Shown here: one piece after another, positions 51,801-61,143 of the stretch
Position numbering within the stretch: position 1 is the first letter of the stretch
Layout of the letters: every line of letters starts with the position of its first letter
Assembly: GCA_947628795.1 (NCBI GenBank)
Contig: CANRBF010000001.1
Span: 186,001 to 250,000, forward strand
Reading direction: 5' to 3'
DNA length: 64,000 bases
From: an uncultured Monoglobus sp.
GTDB taxonomy: Bacteria > Bacillota > Clostridia > Monoglobales > Monoglobaceae
Translations under genes and position numbers: made by a program
Notes under the pieces: model-generated
The model's database searches: none
Seen by the model: only the letters and a program-made list of their open reading frames with translations
Told to the model about the DNA's origin: nothing

Positions 51801-52483
51801 ACCCCGGCGAAGAGCTGACAAGGATCCCGCTCAAGCTGACGGTGAGCGAACTGAAAAACAGGCTGCGCGAGAACGCTGTCGAGGAGGAATGGGAATACAC
51901 GCCGCGGCTGATGAGCGCCGCGGACAGAACGTTCCACTCGGCGGACGAGGGAAACGCGGCCGAGATCGGCACCATTACCCATTTCGCCCTTCAGCACATT
52001 GACCCTGCAAGAACAAGCACTCCCGAGGAAACCGAGGCTCAGCTCAGAGAGCTTGCGAAGCGTGGCGTTATCACGGAAAACCAGCTTAAAAGCGTCCGCG
52101 CGGATCGCATATCGGCTCTGTTTGAGTCCGAAACGGGCGCGCTGATAAGAAACGCGGCAGAAAACGGAGGGCTGATGCGCGAATTCAAAATGCTGTTTCC
52201 GGTCAAGGCGGCCGAAATATACAAAGAGCTTGAGAACACGACCGGCGGCGAAGCGGAAATAATCATACAGGGAGTGGCGGACTGCGTGTGCGTAAACGGC
52301 GGCGAGGCGGTGCTGATAGACTATAAGACCGACCGCTGCGGAGCGGAGCAGGCCGCGGAAAAAGCCGAGAGCTACCGAGTTCAAATAGACTGCTACACAA
52401 GAGGGATCGAGGAGATCCTTGGCGTTAAGGTAAAGAAAAGGATCGTCTACTTCTTAACTCCCGGCGCGGCGGTCAGCATATAA
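48872..52483 (+). CDS. addA: ATP-dependent helicase/nuclease subunit A
   Basis: Helicase-nuclease that processes double-strand DNA ends for recombination. 1203 residues, standard. UvrD-type motifs: Walker A near residue 23 (VSAAAGSGKTAVLVERIIRR), VLTFTNAAAAEMKSKI, the DEYQDTNNIQ box, GDIKQSIYRFRAASP, and motif VI near LYVGLTRAKEKLIIS. The C-terminal RecB-type nuclease has VLIDYKTDR near residue 1148. addB normally precedes addA; here a dCMP deaminase gene does and addB is not in the window. Confidence 0.95.
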   Translation: MNWTEAQTGVIEYDGKKNILVSAAAGSGKTAVLVERIIRRILDEKDPLSVDEILVLTFTNAAAAEMKSKISAAVEKRLRDDPTNKHLAAQTMKLGAADISTIHAFAKKILTNNIHKTNLPAGFSVMDDSESAILLGEALDDCLERYYARIDKLTSFSDLTLGHGGIKNDNNLRRIITDLRKFARTLASPENWLNRSVNMYKRAYKTGSISGTPWETAYADGIREMIDDCANMYRVMLDILEKAFPEGHRIIAFYADEAARFAELKDFDTIDEFLGKKSRMTFNKALTLTKAEKSDPCLAAANKSASEIRKMIKKLFNEHALLKYGGEEAVAKTISELWPRMRTLKNITLMLMRRYRRLKLKRGALDFGDLEHYLIELIMNRDGTPKELCAVLGGRYKEIYVDEYQDTNNIQDTIFRLLSGGRGNIFMVGDIKQSIYRFRAASPALFIEKYESYLGGGNGELRVLSDNFRSRESVIRPVNELFENIMYKKTAGIDYTESEKLKAGAEYPEPNDKDAYAAEIIMTDVMVRNAENDRLVTSPDKTELEAESIAARIARLVYDEKLPIYDRSLGTTRPVEFGDIAVLMRSTKSAAPVYEKVFREYGIPTVSETGGFLASVEIGTALAFLNIIDNPIQDIPLLTVMRSPIFGFTADELAEIRANCKGGSFYDAVREAKDDPKAADFLKTLDELRACSAYMGINELIYKICFELDYITIAEGMKGGAVRRANLELLLKTAADFESKGLSGLFEFMKYLDKTAERGELRQALAVGESGSAVLITTIHKSKGLEYPVVVLANTAHKSNDQSAIALNEKLGIGLPYVDVERRLRYASLPNTLIKHYNAKEENAEEMRLLYVGLTRAKEKLIISCTNGGQSKVWMNPIIALDGRVMRRQIEATTVFRDWIVFGFMNNINLENMRNLMVTDVSDARLSGNAPIKMTYIPIDRVKKTKSEKTEIKELARPEAAPVIDPEKLEQILDYKYPGEELTRIPLKLTVSELKNRLRENAVEEEWEYTPRLMSAADRTFHSADEGNAAEIGTITHFALQHIDPARTSTPEETEAQLRELAKRGVITENQLKSVRADRISALFESETGALIRNAAENGGLMREFKMLFPVKAAEIYKELENTTGGEAEIIIQGVADCVCVNGGEAVLIDYKTDRCGAEQAAEKAESYRVQIDCYTRGIEEILGVKVKKRIVYFLTPGAAVSI

Positions 52484-52497
52484 GGAGGACGAACGAC

Positions 52498-53610
52498 ATG
52501 AGGGGACTGATCTTATCAATAACCGCGGGACAGGGACATAACCAGACCGCAAAGGTCATCAACGAGGAATTTAAAAAACGCGGCATCGACACGGAGTATC
52601 TCGATGTTTATAAATACATCAACCCGCTGCTCTCGGATTCCATAAACCGGATATATCTGATGTCCACAAAAAATATTCCGAAAATTTACGGCGGTATGTA
52701 CCGCCTGGCGGAAAAAAGAAATATTCAGCCCAAAGTGGGCGTGCGCGGCATGACAAAGCTGACAAACTCTGTGCTGTCGCGCAGCCTTATCAAGCTGATA
52801 TCCGAAAAAAAGCCCGATTTTATAATCTGCACCCATATTTTCGCCGCTCTGCTTGTGACGTACATCTCGTCGATCGAGCTGCTCAAGGCGAAAACGATCG
52901 GCATTGTGACCGACTTTACCGTCCATCCCTATTGGGAGGACTCGTATCTGGATTATTACATCCTGCCCGACAAACGGCTGACTATCCAGGGAATGAAAAA
53001 GGGCTTTCCCGAAAATAGGCTTCTGCCGCTGGGCATACCCATTAATCCCAAATTCGCGGTAAAGCGCGGCAAGGACGAGGCCAAGCGTGAGCTGGGCATC
53101 AAAACCGAGCGCAACGTGCTGGTAATGAGCGGAAGCATGGGCTTTGGCGACATAATAAGCGAAATAATCCAGCTCGACAAGCTTGATATCGACTTCGAGA
53201 TAGTGACGATCTGCGGCAGGAACAAAAAACTCAAAGCGCGCATCGACGGCCTCAAAACCAAAAAGAGAATATACAACCACGGCTTCACCGACAAAGTCGA
53301 TCTGTTTATGGACGCCTGCGACTGCATAATCACAAAGCCCGGCGGACTGACAACAAGCGAGGCACTGGCAAAGGAAATACCCATGCTGATGAACAACCCT
53401 ATCCCCGGGCAGGAGGATCGGAACGTGGAATTTTTGCTGAACGCCGGAGCGGCCATGAAGATCAGCCGCACCAATCCGCTCGACGAGGCGGTATATCAGA
53501 TGTTCATAAACGACGAGCACCGACGCCTGATGCAGGAAAACATGCGGCTGCTGGCAAAGCCCGACGCAGCCCGCGACCTGGTCGATTTTGTTATAAAAGA
53601 AATAAAATAA
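52498..53610 (+). CDS. MGDG-synthase/UgtP family glycosyltransferase
   Basis: 370 residues. The N-terminal monogalactosyldiacylglycerol-synthase domain begins LILSITAGQGHNQTAKVINE and contains DVYKYINPLLSDSINRIYL and PDFIICTHIFAALLVTYIS. The C-terminal GT28 domain binds the UDP-sugar (MSGSMGFGDIISEI, ITKPGGLTTSEALAKEIPML, NPIPGQEDRNVEFLLNAGAA). Relatives make diglucosyl- or galactosyl-diacylglycerol, the glycolipid anchor of lipoteichoic acid, at the membrane. The gene starts 14 bases after addA, so it is cotranscribed, and a large palindrome follows it. Confidence 0.88.
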   Translation: MRGLILSITAGQGHNQTAKVINEEFKKRGIDTEYLDVYKYINPLLSDSINRIYLMSTKNIPKIYGGMYRLAEKRNIQPKVGVRGMTKLTNSVLSRSLIKLISEKKPDFIICTHIFAALLVTYISSIELLKAKTIGIVTDFTVHPYWEDSYLDYYILPDKRLTIQGMKKGFPENRLLPLGIPINPKFAVKRGKDEAKRELGIKTERNVLVMSGSMGFGDIISEIIQLDKLDIDFEIVTICGRNKKLKARIDGLKTKKRIYNHGFTDKVDLFMDACDCIITKPGGLTTSEALAKEIPMLMNNPIPGQEDRNVEFLLNAGAAMKISRTNPLDEAVYQMFINDEHRRLMQENMRLLAKPDAARDLVDFVIKEIK

Positions 53611-53650
53611 GCGCTCGCGTTTTTGGGAAAGAGGAGGGAACCCGAAGCAG

Positions 53651-53681
53651 GCTCGCTTTTCCGCTCCGCGGAAAAGCGAGC
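53651..53681. terminator. Large palindrome between convergent genes, likely terminator
   Basis: A 14-bp perfect stem (GCTCGCTTTTCCGC, 53651-53664, with 53668-53681) and a TCC loop. An outer imperfect pair, GGGAACCC...GGGATTCCC (about 53636-53697), surrounds it. T-runs after the stem are poor, but the position suits termination on both strands. Confidence 0.6.
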
Positions 53682-53704
53682 AAGCGCAGGGATTCCCGAC
53701 GACG

Positions 53705-56254
53705 TTACCATATCTTTAATCTGTCTTCTTCGGCGCGGTACATGGCGCAGCCGGGCCGCATGTGATACAGGTCGAGAAATTCCTTGAAGTTCGAAAGCAC
53801 CATGTTCACCCTGACGCGATCCGGCGAGTGCACATCGGTTGACAGCAGCATTTTTGCGTACTCGTCGGTGCAGACCACGCGGTATGTTCTGGCGTAAGTC
53901 TTAAACAGCTCGTCAAGATTCGGATTGTCCGCGCCCGCGATATCGAGTATGCACGCCATTGCGCCTATATCCGCTATGTTCTCGCTGAGCGTCAGATTTC
54001 CGTCAACAAAGCTGCCGGGCATAACCTCAATTTTTCCGTATTCACTGACAAATTTGCGGCATATTTCGTTGAAGGCCGTATAGTCCTCGGCAAGCCACCA
54101 GTCGCGATAATTTCCGTTTTTGTCAAACTGAGAGCCCACGTTATCAAAAGCGTGGGTAATTTCATGAGCGATAACGCTGCCTATGCCGCCCAAATTGGTC
54201 TCAAAAGACGCGTTGGGGCTGTAGTACGGCGCTTGAAGCATGCCTGCGGGGATCACTATGCAGTTGCCCGCGCGGTCGTAATAGGCGTTGACCGACTGCG
54301 GCACAAGGCTCCATGCGCCCTTGTCAGCCGATATGCCGCTGTTTATCAGCTCGTTATTTTTTTCGCTTTGCATTTTGTTGTAATCTATCACATATTCCAT
54401 CAGATTTCCGCCGTCCTCGATGCTGCGGACCTTGAAATCATTGTTCACGTAACCTTGTAAATAGTCCGGATATCCGATATGCACCGATATGGACTCAAGC
54501 TTATCCTTGGCGACCTCCTTGGTGGAGCCGTTCATCCACTCGAGGTTGTCGATTCGCTTTTCAAAAGTTTTGATAATAAGATTCGCCAGATCTTCGATTT
54601 CCTTTTTGGAATCGGCGGAAAAATATCTTTCGATATACTTTTCACCCAGTTCCAGTCCCATAAGAGACTGCGTTATGGTCACGGCGTAGGCGGAGGGTGA
54701 AACCGCGGAGCTCGTGCCGCTTATCGCGTTTATATAATTTCTGTAGGCCTCAAACATCTGCGCGTTGAGGTACAGCGCCGAGCAATCCAGAAGCGCCGCC
54801 TTGAGATATTGTTTAAGCGCGTCAAGATTTCGGGATTTAAGCTCGGAATTGATCGCCTTCGCCAGATCCTTGTCAAAAACGATAACATTATCGGCGGAGT
54901 CATAACCCAAATTTTTTATATAATTCGTTATATTTATGTTCGAAAAAAGCTGATTAAGCTCTTTTTCGGAGCAAACGTTATATATGATCTCCGGCTTGTC
55001 CCAGAGAGAGTCGTCCATCGTGGCCTCGCCCAGACGTATGCATATTTCGGAAGCGGCTTCGGCGTTCTTCGCGGCCTCGTGCGCCGATTGACCCGACGCC
55101 ATAAACAGATTTTGAATATAAATGCGATACGCCGACTCAACGCTCTCGTAGTCACCGCTTTTTATCACGCCGGGTTCTATTCCGGTATAACACGCCTCAA
55201 AGCTGACGCGGTTTTGAGTGGAATCCGAAAAATCGGAGTTGATCCTGATAGGGATAAGCGAATGAAAGCCCGCCTTTTCAAGCTTGGCAAGAGCGCGCGG
55301 CAGGTCGCTTATATTCTCTATATCGTCGATCAGCTCAAGATAAGGCTTGATCGGCTCGATACCCACGCTTTCGCGGTATTTTTCATTGGCGGCCGCCAGA
55401 TATATATCGAGTATCTTCTGCTCGTTTGTGCCTCTCGCGGGCACGTTTCCCACATAATAGTCTGTTATTATCTCGCCTATGATACTTTGGATACGATAGG
55501 CGTTATTCTGGGAAAGCTGCTCCACATTGGACCATTTTGCGTAGCCCTCGGGCAAAGTTGTCTCGGCAAGCCACTGACCGTTGACATACTGATAGTAGTC
55601 GTTTTTATAAAGCTCGCCTCCGGGCAGCGCCGCGCGGAACGCAAGCAGCCGATCGTACACCAGAGTTATCTGCTCATAGAGCATATAATCATACGAGCCT
55701 AAAGTTCCGTCGCCGTAACCGTACACCAGTCCCGCGTTTTTGAGCCGCTCTATATCCTGCTCCGCCCACTCTGGAACATCGGTGAAGAAGTCGGTGCCGT
55801 CGCCCAGATCGGTGGGCAGATCGTTGCGCGCCAGAATACGGCTGACTATCGCGAAGCTTTCGACGCGGGTCACATAGTCATTCGGATGCAGCATGCCGTC
55901 GTCGGAGCCGTTCACCGCGCCCAGAGCCACAGCCAGACCCATCGAGCGGCGGCTGTCGGCGTCAAGCGCCTCGTAATCCGAGAACACCGTGAGGTCTGCG
56001 GGCATGACCGCCTTGAGCTCGTCGCCCAAACCTTCGATCAGGATATCCACCGCCTGCGCGCGGGTCACATAATCATCGGGATTGGGCTTCGGTTCGGGCT
56101 TTTCGGCGGCTTCTTCCGCGGCATCCTCCACCGGATCGGGCGCCTGTCCGGGCAGGACCACCGGAATTATCTCGTCATCCGCCCAAACGGGAAAAGGAGC
56201 CGAGAAACATACAAAAAGTATAATTGCCATAAGCAACGACGACAACTTTTTCAT
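53705..56254 (-). CDS. SLH-domain / M13 (neprilysin-type) metallopeptidase fusion
   Basis: 849 residues, secreted (LLMAIILFVCFSAPFPVWA). After a Glu/Pro linker come SLH-type repeats at about 60-235 (DYVTRAQAVDILIEGLGDEL, DYVTRVESFAIVSRILARND, WAEQDIERLKNAGLVYGYGD). The rest is a full M13 peptidase: KNDYYQYVNGQWLAETTLPE, the zinc site HEITHAFD near residue 696, the third ligand in LSENIADIGAM and the DVHSPDRVRVN ending motif. M13 enzymes cut short peptides outside the cell. The SLH region should fix it to the wall. Start at an ATG preceded by TAGGAG; a TTG three codons upstream is possible. It follows leuA with a 53-base gap and may share its transcript. Confidence 0.88.
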   Translation of the reverse strand: MKKLSSLLMAIILFVCFSAPFPVWADDEIIPVVLPGQAPDPVEDAAEEAAEKPEPKPNPDDYVTRAQAVDILIEGLGDELKAVMPADLTVFSDYEALDADSRRSMGLAVALGAVNGSDDGMLHPNDYVTRVESFAIVSRILARNDLPTDLGDGTDFFTDVPEWAEQDIERLKNAGLVYGYGDGTLGSYDYMLYEQITLVYDRLLAFRAALPGGELYKNDYYQYVNGQWLAETTLPEGYAKWSNVEQLSQNNAYRIQSIIGEIITDYYVGNVPARGTNEQKILDIYLAAANEKYRESVGIEPIKPYLELIDDIENISDLPRALAKLEKAGFHSLIPIRINSDFSDSTQNRVSFEACYTGIEPGVIKSGDYESVESAYRIYIQNLFMASGQSAHEAAKNAEAASEICIRLGEATMDDSLWDKPEIIYNVCSEKELNQLFSNINITNYIKNLGYDSADNVIVFDKDLAKAINSELKSRNLDALKQYLKAALLDCSALYLNAQMFEAYRNYINAISGTSSAVSPSAYAVTITQSLMGLELGEKYIERYFSADSKKEIEDLANLIIKTFEKRIDNLEWMNGSTKEVAKDKLESISVHIGYPDYLQGYVNNDFKVRSIEDGGNLMEYVIDYNKMQSEKNNELINSGISADKGAWSLVPQSVNAYYDRAGNCIVIPAGMLQAPYYSPNASFETNLGGIGSVIAHEITHAFDNVGSQFDKNGNYRDWWLAEDYTAFNEICRKFVSEYGKIEVMPGSFVDGNLTLSENIADIGAMACILDIAGADNPNLDELFKTYARTYRVVCTDEYAKMLLSTDVHSPDRVRVNMVLSNFKEFLDLYHMRPGCAMYRAEEDRLKIW

Positions 56255-56307
56255 GCTTCTCAACTCCTAAAACGTTCTATATTCAATTTACGCGTTTTTC
56301 ATAAATC

Positions 56308-57984
56308 CTAATCCAAATTGCCCTTTTGTTGATAAATTCTGTTTATCGCGCTGATAAGGGCTATAATCGACGCGTTGATAATATCGTTGTGGATACCGAC
56401 GCCCCAGGTCACATTTCCGTAAGGGTCGGAAAGTCCGATATAGGCGCAGGCCTGCGAGTTCGAGCCTGTGCTTATCGCGTGCTCCTCGTAAGTCTCGATG
56501 GTATACTTTCCGTGAAGCACATCGCCGAACGCGTTTGTCACAGCGTCCAGACGGCCGTTGCCCTGACCGGTGAGAGTTTCGGTCTTTCCGTCCTCCTCAA
56601 GAGTGATGTGGGCTATAATTCCGTCCTTCTGCTCGAAGTGCGCCTCTATCATCTTGATCTTTGTCTCTATGTTTATGTAATTCTCCCTGAAGATATTCAC
56701 GATCTCATCGGGCTGCAGCTCCTTGTGCAGATGGTCGGACACGTCTTTAACCATATATCCGAAGTCCTCGCGCATCTTTTTGGGAATATTGAATCCGAAG
56801 CGCTGCTCCATCAGATAACCTATGCCGCCCTTTCCGGACTGGCTGTTTATCCTGATAACGTCGCCCTCGTATTCTCTGCCCAGATCCTTGGGGTCTATGG
56901 GGAGATAGGGCACCGTCCAATAGTTCTCGTGCCTTTCATCTCTGTACTTCATGCCCTTGGCGATCGCGTCCTGATGCGAGCCCGAGAACGCCGCGAACAC
57001 CAGCTTGCCTCCGTAGGGCTGTCTGGGGTCAACGTGCATTCCGGTGAGCCGCTCGTAGTGCTCGACCACGTCCTGTATATCGGAAAAGTCAAGCCCGGGA
57101 TCAACGCCGTGGGTGTACATATTGAGCGCCAAAGTTACTATGTCCACGTTTCCGGTCCTCTCGCCGTTTCCGAACAAGGTTCCCTCAACGCGGTCGGCGC
57201 CGGCCAAAAGACCCAACTCTGTGTCGGCCACGCCCGTGCCTCTGTCGTTGTGGGGGTGGAGCGACAGCACCACGTTCTCGCGGTACCTCATGTTCTCGCT
57301 CATATACTCGATCTGCGAGGCGTAAACATGGGGCAGCGACATCTGCACCGTCACGGGAAGATTGATTATTACCTTGCGGTCGGGAGTGGGCTTCCACACG
57401 TCGAGCACCGCGTTGCATACCTCAAGGGCGTATTCGGGCTCGGTGCCCGTGAAGCTCTCGGGGCTGTACTCAAAGCGGTAGTCCGCGCCCTCCTCCTCGG
57501 TCAGCTTTTTAAGCAGCTTGGCTCCGTCCACCGCGATCTGCTTTATCTCGTCTCTTGACATTCTGAACACCTGTTTGCGCTGGGCCAGAGAAGTCGAGTT
57601 ATACACGTGAACGATTGCGTTTTTGGCGCCTCTCAGCGCCTCGAAGGTCTTTTTGATTATATGCTCTCTCGCCTGAGTCAGAACCTGAATGGTAACATCG
57701 TCGGGGATCAGATTATCCTCGATCAGCCTGCGAAGAAAGAGGTACTCCGTCTCGGACGCGGCGGGAAATCCCACTTCGATTTCCTTAAAGCCTATCTTGC
57801 ATAGATATATGAAAAACTCCAGCTTTTCTTCAAGGCTCATAGGCACCACCAAAGCCTGGTTTCCGTCTCTTAGGTCGACGCTGCACCAGATGGGCGCTTT
57901 TTCGATAGCGTCTTTCTCGACCCACTTCATTGATTTCACGGGCGGCATAAAGTAGCCCTTTTTGTACTTATTAAAGTTTTTCAT
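56308..57984 (-). CDS. leuA: 2-isopropylmalate synthase
   Basis: First committed step of leucine synthesis: condensation of acetyl-CoA with 2-ketoisovalerate. 558 residues, the longer LeuA type. The start is MKNFNKYKKGYFMPPVKSMK after a GGAGGAGG site. The TIM barrel has APIWCSVDLRDGNQALVVPM, metal ligands in SLHPHNDRGTGVADTELGLL and GNGERTGNVDIVTLALNMY. The C-terminal regulatory domain (about 430-555) would bind leucine for feedback inhibition. No other leu or ilv gene is adjacent, so it stands apart from a leu operon. Confidence 0.96.
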   Translation of the reverse strand: MKNFNKYKKGYFMPPVKSMKWVEKDAIEKAPIWCSVDLRDGNQALVVPMSLEEKLEFFIYLCKIGFKEIEVGFPAASETEYLFLRRLIEDNLIPDDVTIQVLTQAREHIIKKTFEALRGAKNAIVHVYNSTSLAQRKQVFRMSRDEIKQIAVDGAKLLKKLTEEEGADYRFEYSPESFTGTEPEYALEVCNAVLDVWKPTPDRKVIINLPVTVQMSLPHVYASQIEYMSENMRYRENVVLSLHPHNDRGTGVADTELGLLAGADRVEGTLFGNGERTGNVDIVTLALNMYTHGVDPGLDFSDIQDVVEHYERLTGMHVDPRQPYGGKLVFAAFSGSHQDAIAKGMKYRDERHENYWTVPYLPIDPKDLGREYEGDVIRINSQSGKGGIGYLMEQRFGFNIPKKMREDFGYMVKDVSDHLHKELQPDEIVNIFRENYINIETKIKMIEAHFEQKDGIIAHITLEEDGKTETLTGQGNGRLDAVTNAFGDVLHGKYTIETYEEHAISTGSNSQACAYIGLSDPYGNVTWGVGIHNDIINASIIALISAINRIYQQKGNLD

Positions 57985-58068
57985 GTCAAACCTCCTCCTT
58001 TCAAAGATTTTTAAACAAATTATGTGATAATGAAAACTCTAACTATCGCTGTTACCCGATAGAATTCA

Positions 58069-58097
58069 ATTATAGCATATTAAAAATTTTTTTGCAA
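58069..58097 (-). promoter_or_regulatory. Promoter of leuA
   Basis: TTGCAA (58092-58097), 17 bases, TATAAT (58069-58074) on the minus strand. The ~80-base leader has only a short CTATCG/CGATAG hairpin, too small for a T-box. Confidence 0.65.
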
Positions 58098-58228
58098 GAC
58101 GATTTTATATTAATATCTCAGTTTTTTCAAGTTTGGATAAATATGCAAATTTTGTGATATTTTATGGTTCTTTTGATAGATATTACACAAAATGAAAAAC
58201 TCCCGTAATACAAATGTAACCTGTTTTG

Positions 58229-58237
58229 TGATATAAT
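58229..58237 (+). promoter_or_regulatory. Extended -10 promoter of ftsK
   Basis: TGATATAAT (58229-58237) is an extended -10 element; the -35 is weak. A TGTAAC box lies at 58215-58220. Confidence 0.5.
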
Positions 58238-58275
58238 TTATTCTGAATAATAACGCCTTTAAAGGAGAAATCATA

Positions 58276-61143
58276 ATGGCGGCAAAAACAAAATCGACCA
58301 AAAAACCAAAACCGAAAAAAACGACGGCAAAAAAACAAAAAAGCGGCACATCACGCGGTGCCGCGAGAGCGGCCGCAAGGACCGAAAAACCGGTCGCTGT
58401 CAAAAAACCTGTAAAGCGCATGTCGGGCGAGGTGCAGGGTATTCTGCTTATCACGGCGGCGCTGCTGCTGGTGTGCGCGTTTTTCGTGCCCGCCTCGGGG
58501 ATCGTGGGCGAGTTTATCAAAAACGTGTGCTACGGTCTGTTCGGCGCCGCGTCGTCGGTGTTTTTCGTGTATTTTATATTGGCGGGCATCAACTCGTTCC
58601 GCCTCAAGGAAAACGAGAGCGCGGCTTATAAGTGGGTCGTTCTGCTCGGACTGATGATCTGCTCGGGCGTGATCTTCGCCCTTGTGAAGCACGACACCTC
58701 GTTTACGGACGGCGGCTTTATATCAAATCTCCGCGCGCTCTACGAAAACGGAGTGGACGGGATAGGCGGCGGCATAATCAGCGGCTTTATATGCAAGGTA
58801 CTGACGCTGCTCATCGGATACATGGGCGCGTGGGTCTGCGCCTGCGCCCTGACGCTGGTGCTGTTTATAATATTGACCGGGATCTCGGTTGAGAAAATAT
58901 TCAGGGGCATAGGCGGATTTTTCGCGAAAATACGCGAAAGCTTCCGCAGACGCATGGAACGCGAGATCGAATTTGATCCCGAAGACCCGCCCCACACCAC
59001 CGAAAAAGCCGACAAGCGGCCCTCCACCCTAAAGCTTATGAGAGAGCGGCGCGCCGCGAAAAAAGAGGCGAAGCGCCTCAGACGAGAAGCGCGAAACAAC
59101 GTTGATCAGACGCTTTCGAAACCCAAACCGCGTTCCGAAAAGCCGAATATTCCGGAAACACCCACCAAGCCGCAGCGGTTCGTTATCCGCGAGGACGAGG
59201 AAAAGAGCGCCGATCTCGGCGATGCGGAGCGACCGAAATTCAGACTTGAAGACCTGCCCTTTGACATAGACGGAATAAAGAGCGGCACCATAGAACCCGA
59301 AACGGACGACGACGGCCCGTTTGACGATATTGACGTGCCCGCTTTTCTGGATAAATCCGAGACGGGCGCGCTGACCGATATACCGCCGAAGGACGGCTCC
59401 GCCAAGCCAAAACCCGAATCGGACGGCGACGACTTTGAGCCGCCGAGTGACGCGGCTATGGAGGACAAGCTGGACCCGCTGACAAAAGCGGCTTTAGACA
59501 GCGGCGCGCCCCTTGACGAGGCTGTGACCCGCGGCAGAAAAATGGCGCTCGATAACAGCGAGCCTCAGAAGGACGCATCCGAGGCGGACAAGATCGCCGC
59601 CGAGATCGGAAAAACGGAAGCGCTTAACACGCCGGTTTACTATCACTACAGCCTGCCGCCCATCGACCTTTTGGCCGAGCCGCGGCACAGGCGCAAAACC
59701 AAGGACGAGATTAAGCGCGAGCTTGAGGAAAAGGCCAACCGCCTGCTTGACACCCTAAACAGCTTTAAGGTCGAGGCGCAGATAATAAACATAACGCAGG
59801 GGCCGTCGGTAACCCGCTTTGAGCTGCAGCCCGGAAAGGGCGTCAAGGTCTCAAAGATCACCGGTCTCTCCGACGACATAGCGCTGAGCCTGGCGGCGTC
59901 GGGAGTCAGGATCGAGGCGCCCATTCCCGGAAAGTCGGCGATAGGCATCGAGATACCCAACACCGAGCGGCAGTCCGTGCCGATACGCGAGGTCATCGAC
60001 ACGCCCGAATTTAAAAACAAAAAATCAAAGACCGCGGTGGCGCTGGGCAAGGACATCAGCGGCAGCTGCGTCGTGGCGGACATAGCGGACTTTCCGCACA
60101 TACTCATCGCCGGAGCCACGGGCTCGGGAAAATCGGTCTGCATAAACTCGCTTATCACAAGTATTTTGTACAAGGCGAAACCCAACGAGATAAAGATGAT
60201 AATGGTAGACCCCAAAATGGTCGAGCTGGGCGTATACAACGGAATACCGCACCTTCTTATCCCGGTCGTGACCGACCCGAAGCATGCGGCGGGCGCCCTC
60301 AACTGGGCTGTTATCGAGATGCAGAACCGCTACGCGCTGCTCAAAGACAATAAGGTAAGGAACCTTGACGGCTACAACAAGCTGATGGAAGAAAATGGGG
60401 AACCCGACGCCAAGCTGCCCGAAATTGTGATAATCATAGACGAGCTGGCCGACCTTATGAGCGTGGCAAAAAGCGAGGTCGAGGAAGCTATAAACCGCCT
60501 TGCGGCGCTGGCGAGAGCCGCCGGAATGTATCTGGTCATCGCGACCCAGAGACCGTCGGTCAACGTTATAACCGGCGTTATCAAGGCGAACATACCCTCG
60601 CGTATCGCGTTCGCGGTGTCGCAGCAGGTGGACAGCCGCACGATAATCGACTCGGCGGGCGCCGAAAAGCTTTTGGGAATGGGCGACATGCTCTATTATC
60701 CCAGAGGGGAACTGAAACCTATACGCGTGCAGGGCAACTATGTGTCAGACAACGAGATCGAGGCACTTGTCAATTACATCAAGGACCAGTACGAGGCCGA
60801 ATACGACGAAGAACTGATCGAGGAGATCGAAAAAGAGCATGAAAAAGTCGCGGCTGATCTTGAAAACGCATCGCCCCGCGAGACCCCGGGCTCGGACAGC
60901 GGTCCGCTCTCCAAGACCGACGATATGTTTCTGGAGGCTGTCGAGCTGGTACTCGAGAACGGTCAGGCGTCGGTCGCCATGTTCCAGCGAAAATTCAAAA
61001 TGGGCTATCAGCGCGCCGCCAAGCTGATCGACCAGATGGAAGAGCGCAAAATAATAGGCCCCTACGAGGGCACCAAACCCCGCCAGGTCCTGATAACCCG
61101 CCAAGAACTGAACGAAATGAAATTCAACCGGGACAACACATAA
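58276..61143 (+). CDS. ftsK: DNA translocase FtsK/SpoIIIE
   Basis: Membrane-anchored motor that pumps chromosomal DNA through the septum at division or sporulation. 955 residues. A basic N-terminus is followed by four membrane segments (about 50-220), a charged linker rich in Pro, Glu and Asp (about 230-440), the alpha/beta motor with Walker A near residue 615 (LIAGATGSGKSVCINSLITS) and Walker B (PEIVIIIDELADLMSV), and the gamma winged helix that reads polar DNA motifs (YQRAAKLIDQMEERKIIGPY). The ribosome-binding site is AAAGGAG. Whether it works as FtsK, SpoIIIE or both is unresolved. Confidence 0.94.
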   Translation: MAAKTKSTKKPKPKKTTAKKQKSGTSRGAARAAARTEKPVAVKKPVKRMSGEVQGILLITAALLLVCAFFVPASGIVGEFIKNVCYGLFGAASSVFFVYFILAGINSFRLKENESAAYKWVVLLGLMICSGVIFALVKHDTSFTDGGFISNLRALYENGVDGIGGGIISGFICKVLTLLIGYMGAWVCACALTLVLFIILTGISVEKIFRGIGGFFAKIRESFRRRMEREIEFDPEDPPHTTEKADKRPSTLKLMRERRAAKKEAKRLRREARNNVDQTLSKPKPRSEKPNIPETPTKPQRFVIREDEEKSADLGDAERPKFRLEDLPFDIDGIKSGTIEPETDDDGPFDDIDVPAFLDKSETGALTDIPPKDGSAKPKPESDGDDFEPPSDAAMEDKLDPLTKAALDSGAPLDEAVTRGRKMALDNSEPQKDASEADKIAAEIGKTEALNTPVYYHYSLPPIDLLAEPRHRRKTKDEIKRELEEKANRLLDTLNSFKVEAQIINITQGPSVTRFELQPGKGVKVSKITGLSDDIALSLAASGVRIEAPIPGKSAIGIEIPNTERQSVPIREVIDTPEFKNKKSKTAVALGKDISGSCVVADIADFPHILIAGATGSGKSVCINSLITSILYKAKPNEIKMIMVDPKMVELGVYNGIPHLLIPVVTDPKHAAGALNWAVIEMQNRYALLKDNKVRNLDGYNKLMEENGEPDAKLPEIVIIIDELADLMSVAKSEVEEAINRLAALARAAGMYLVIATQRPSVNVITGVIKANIPSRIAFAVSQQVDSRTIIDSAGAEKLLGMGDMLYYPRGELKPIRVQGNYVSDNEIEALVNYIKDQYEAEYDEELIEEIEKEHEKVAADLENASPRETPGSDSGPLSKTDDMFLEAVELVLENGQASVAMFQRKFKMGYQRAAKLIDQMEERKIIGPYEGTKPRQVLITRQELNEMKFNRDNT

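Noticed and set aside
56326-57558. Plus-strand open frame of 410 codons over leuA
   Set aside because: Antisense shadow of a clearly identified enzyme gene with biased codon use.
57985-58068. T-box leader for leuA
   Set aside because: The leader is only ~80 bases, without a T-box sequence or terminator.
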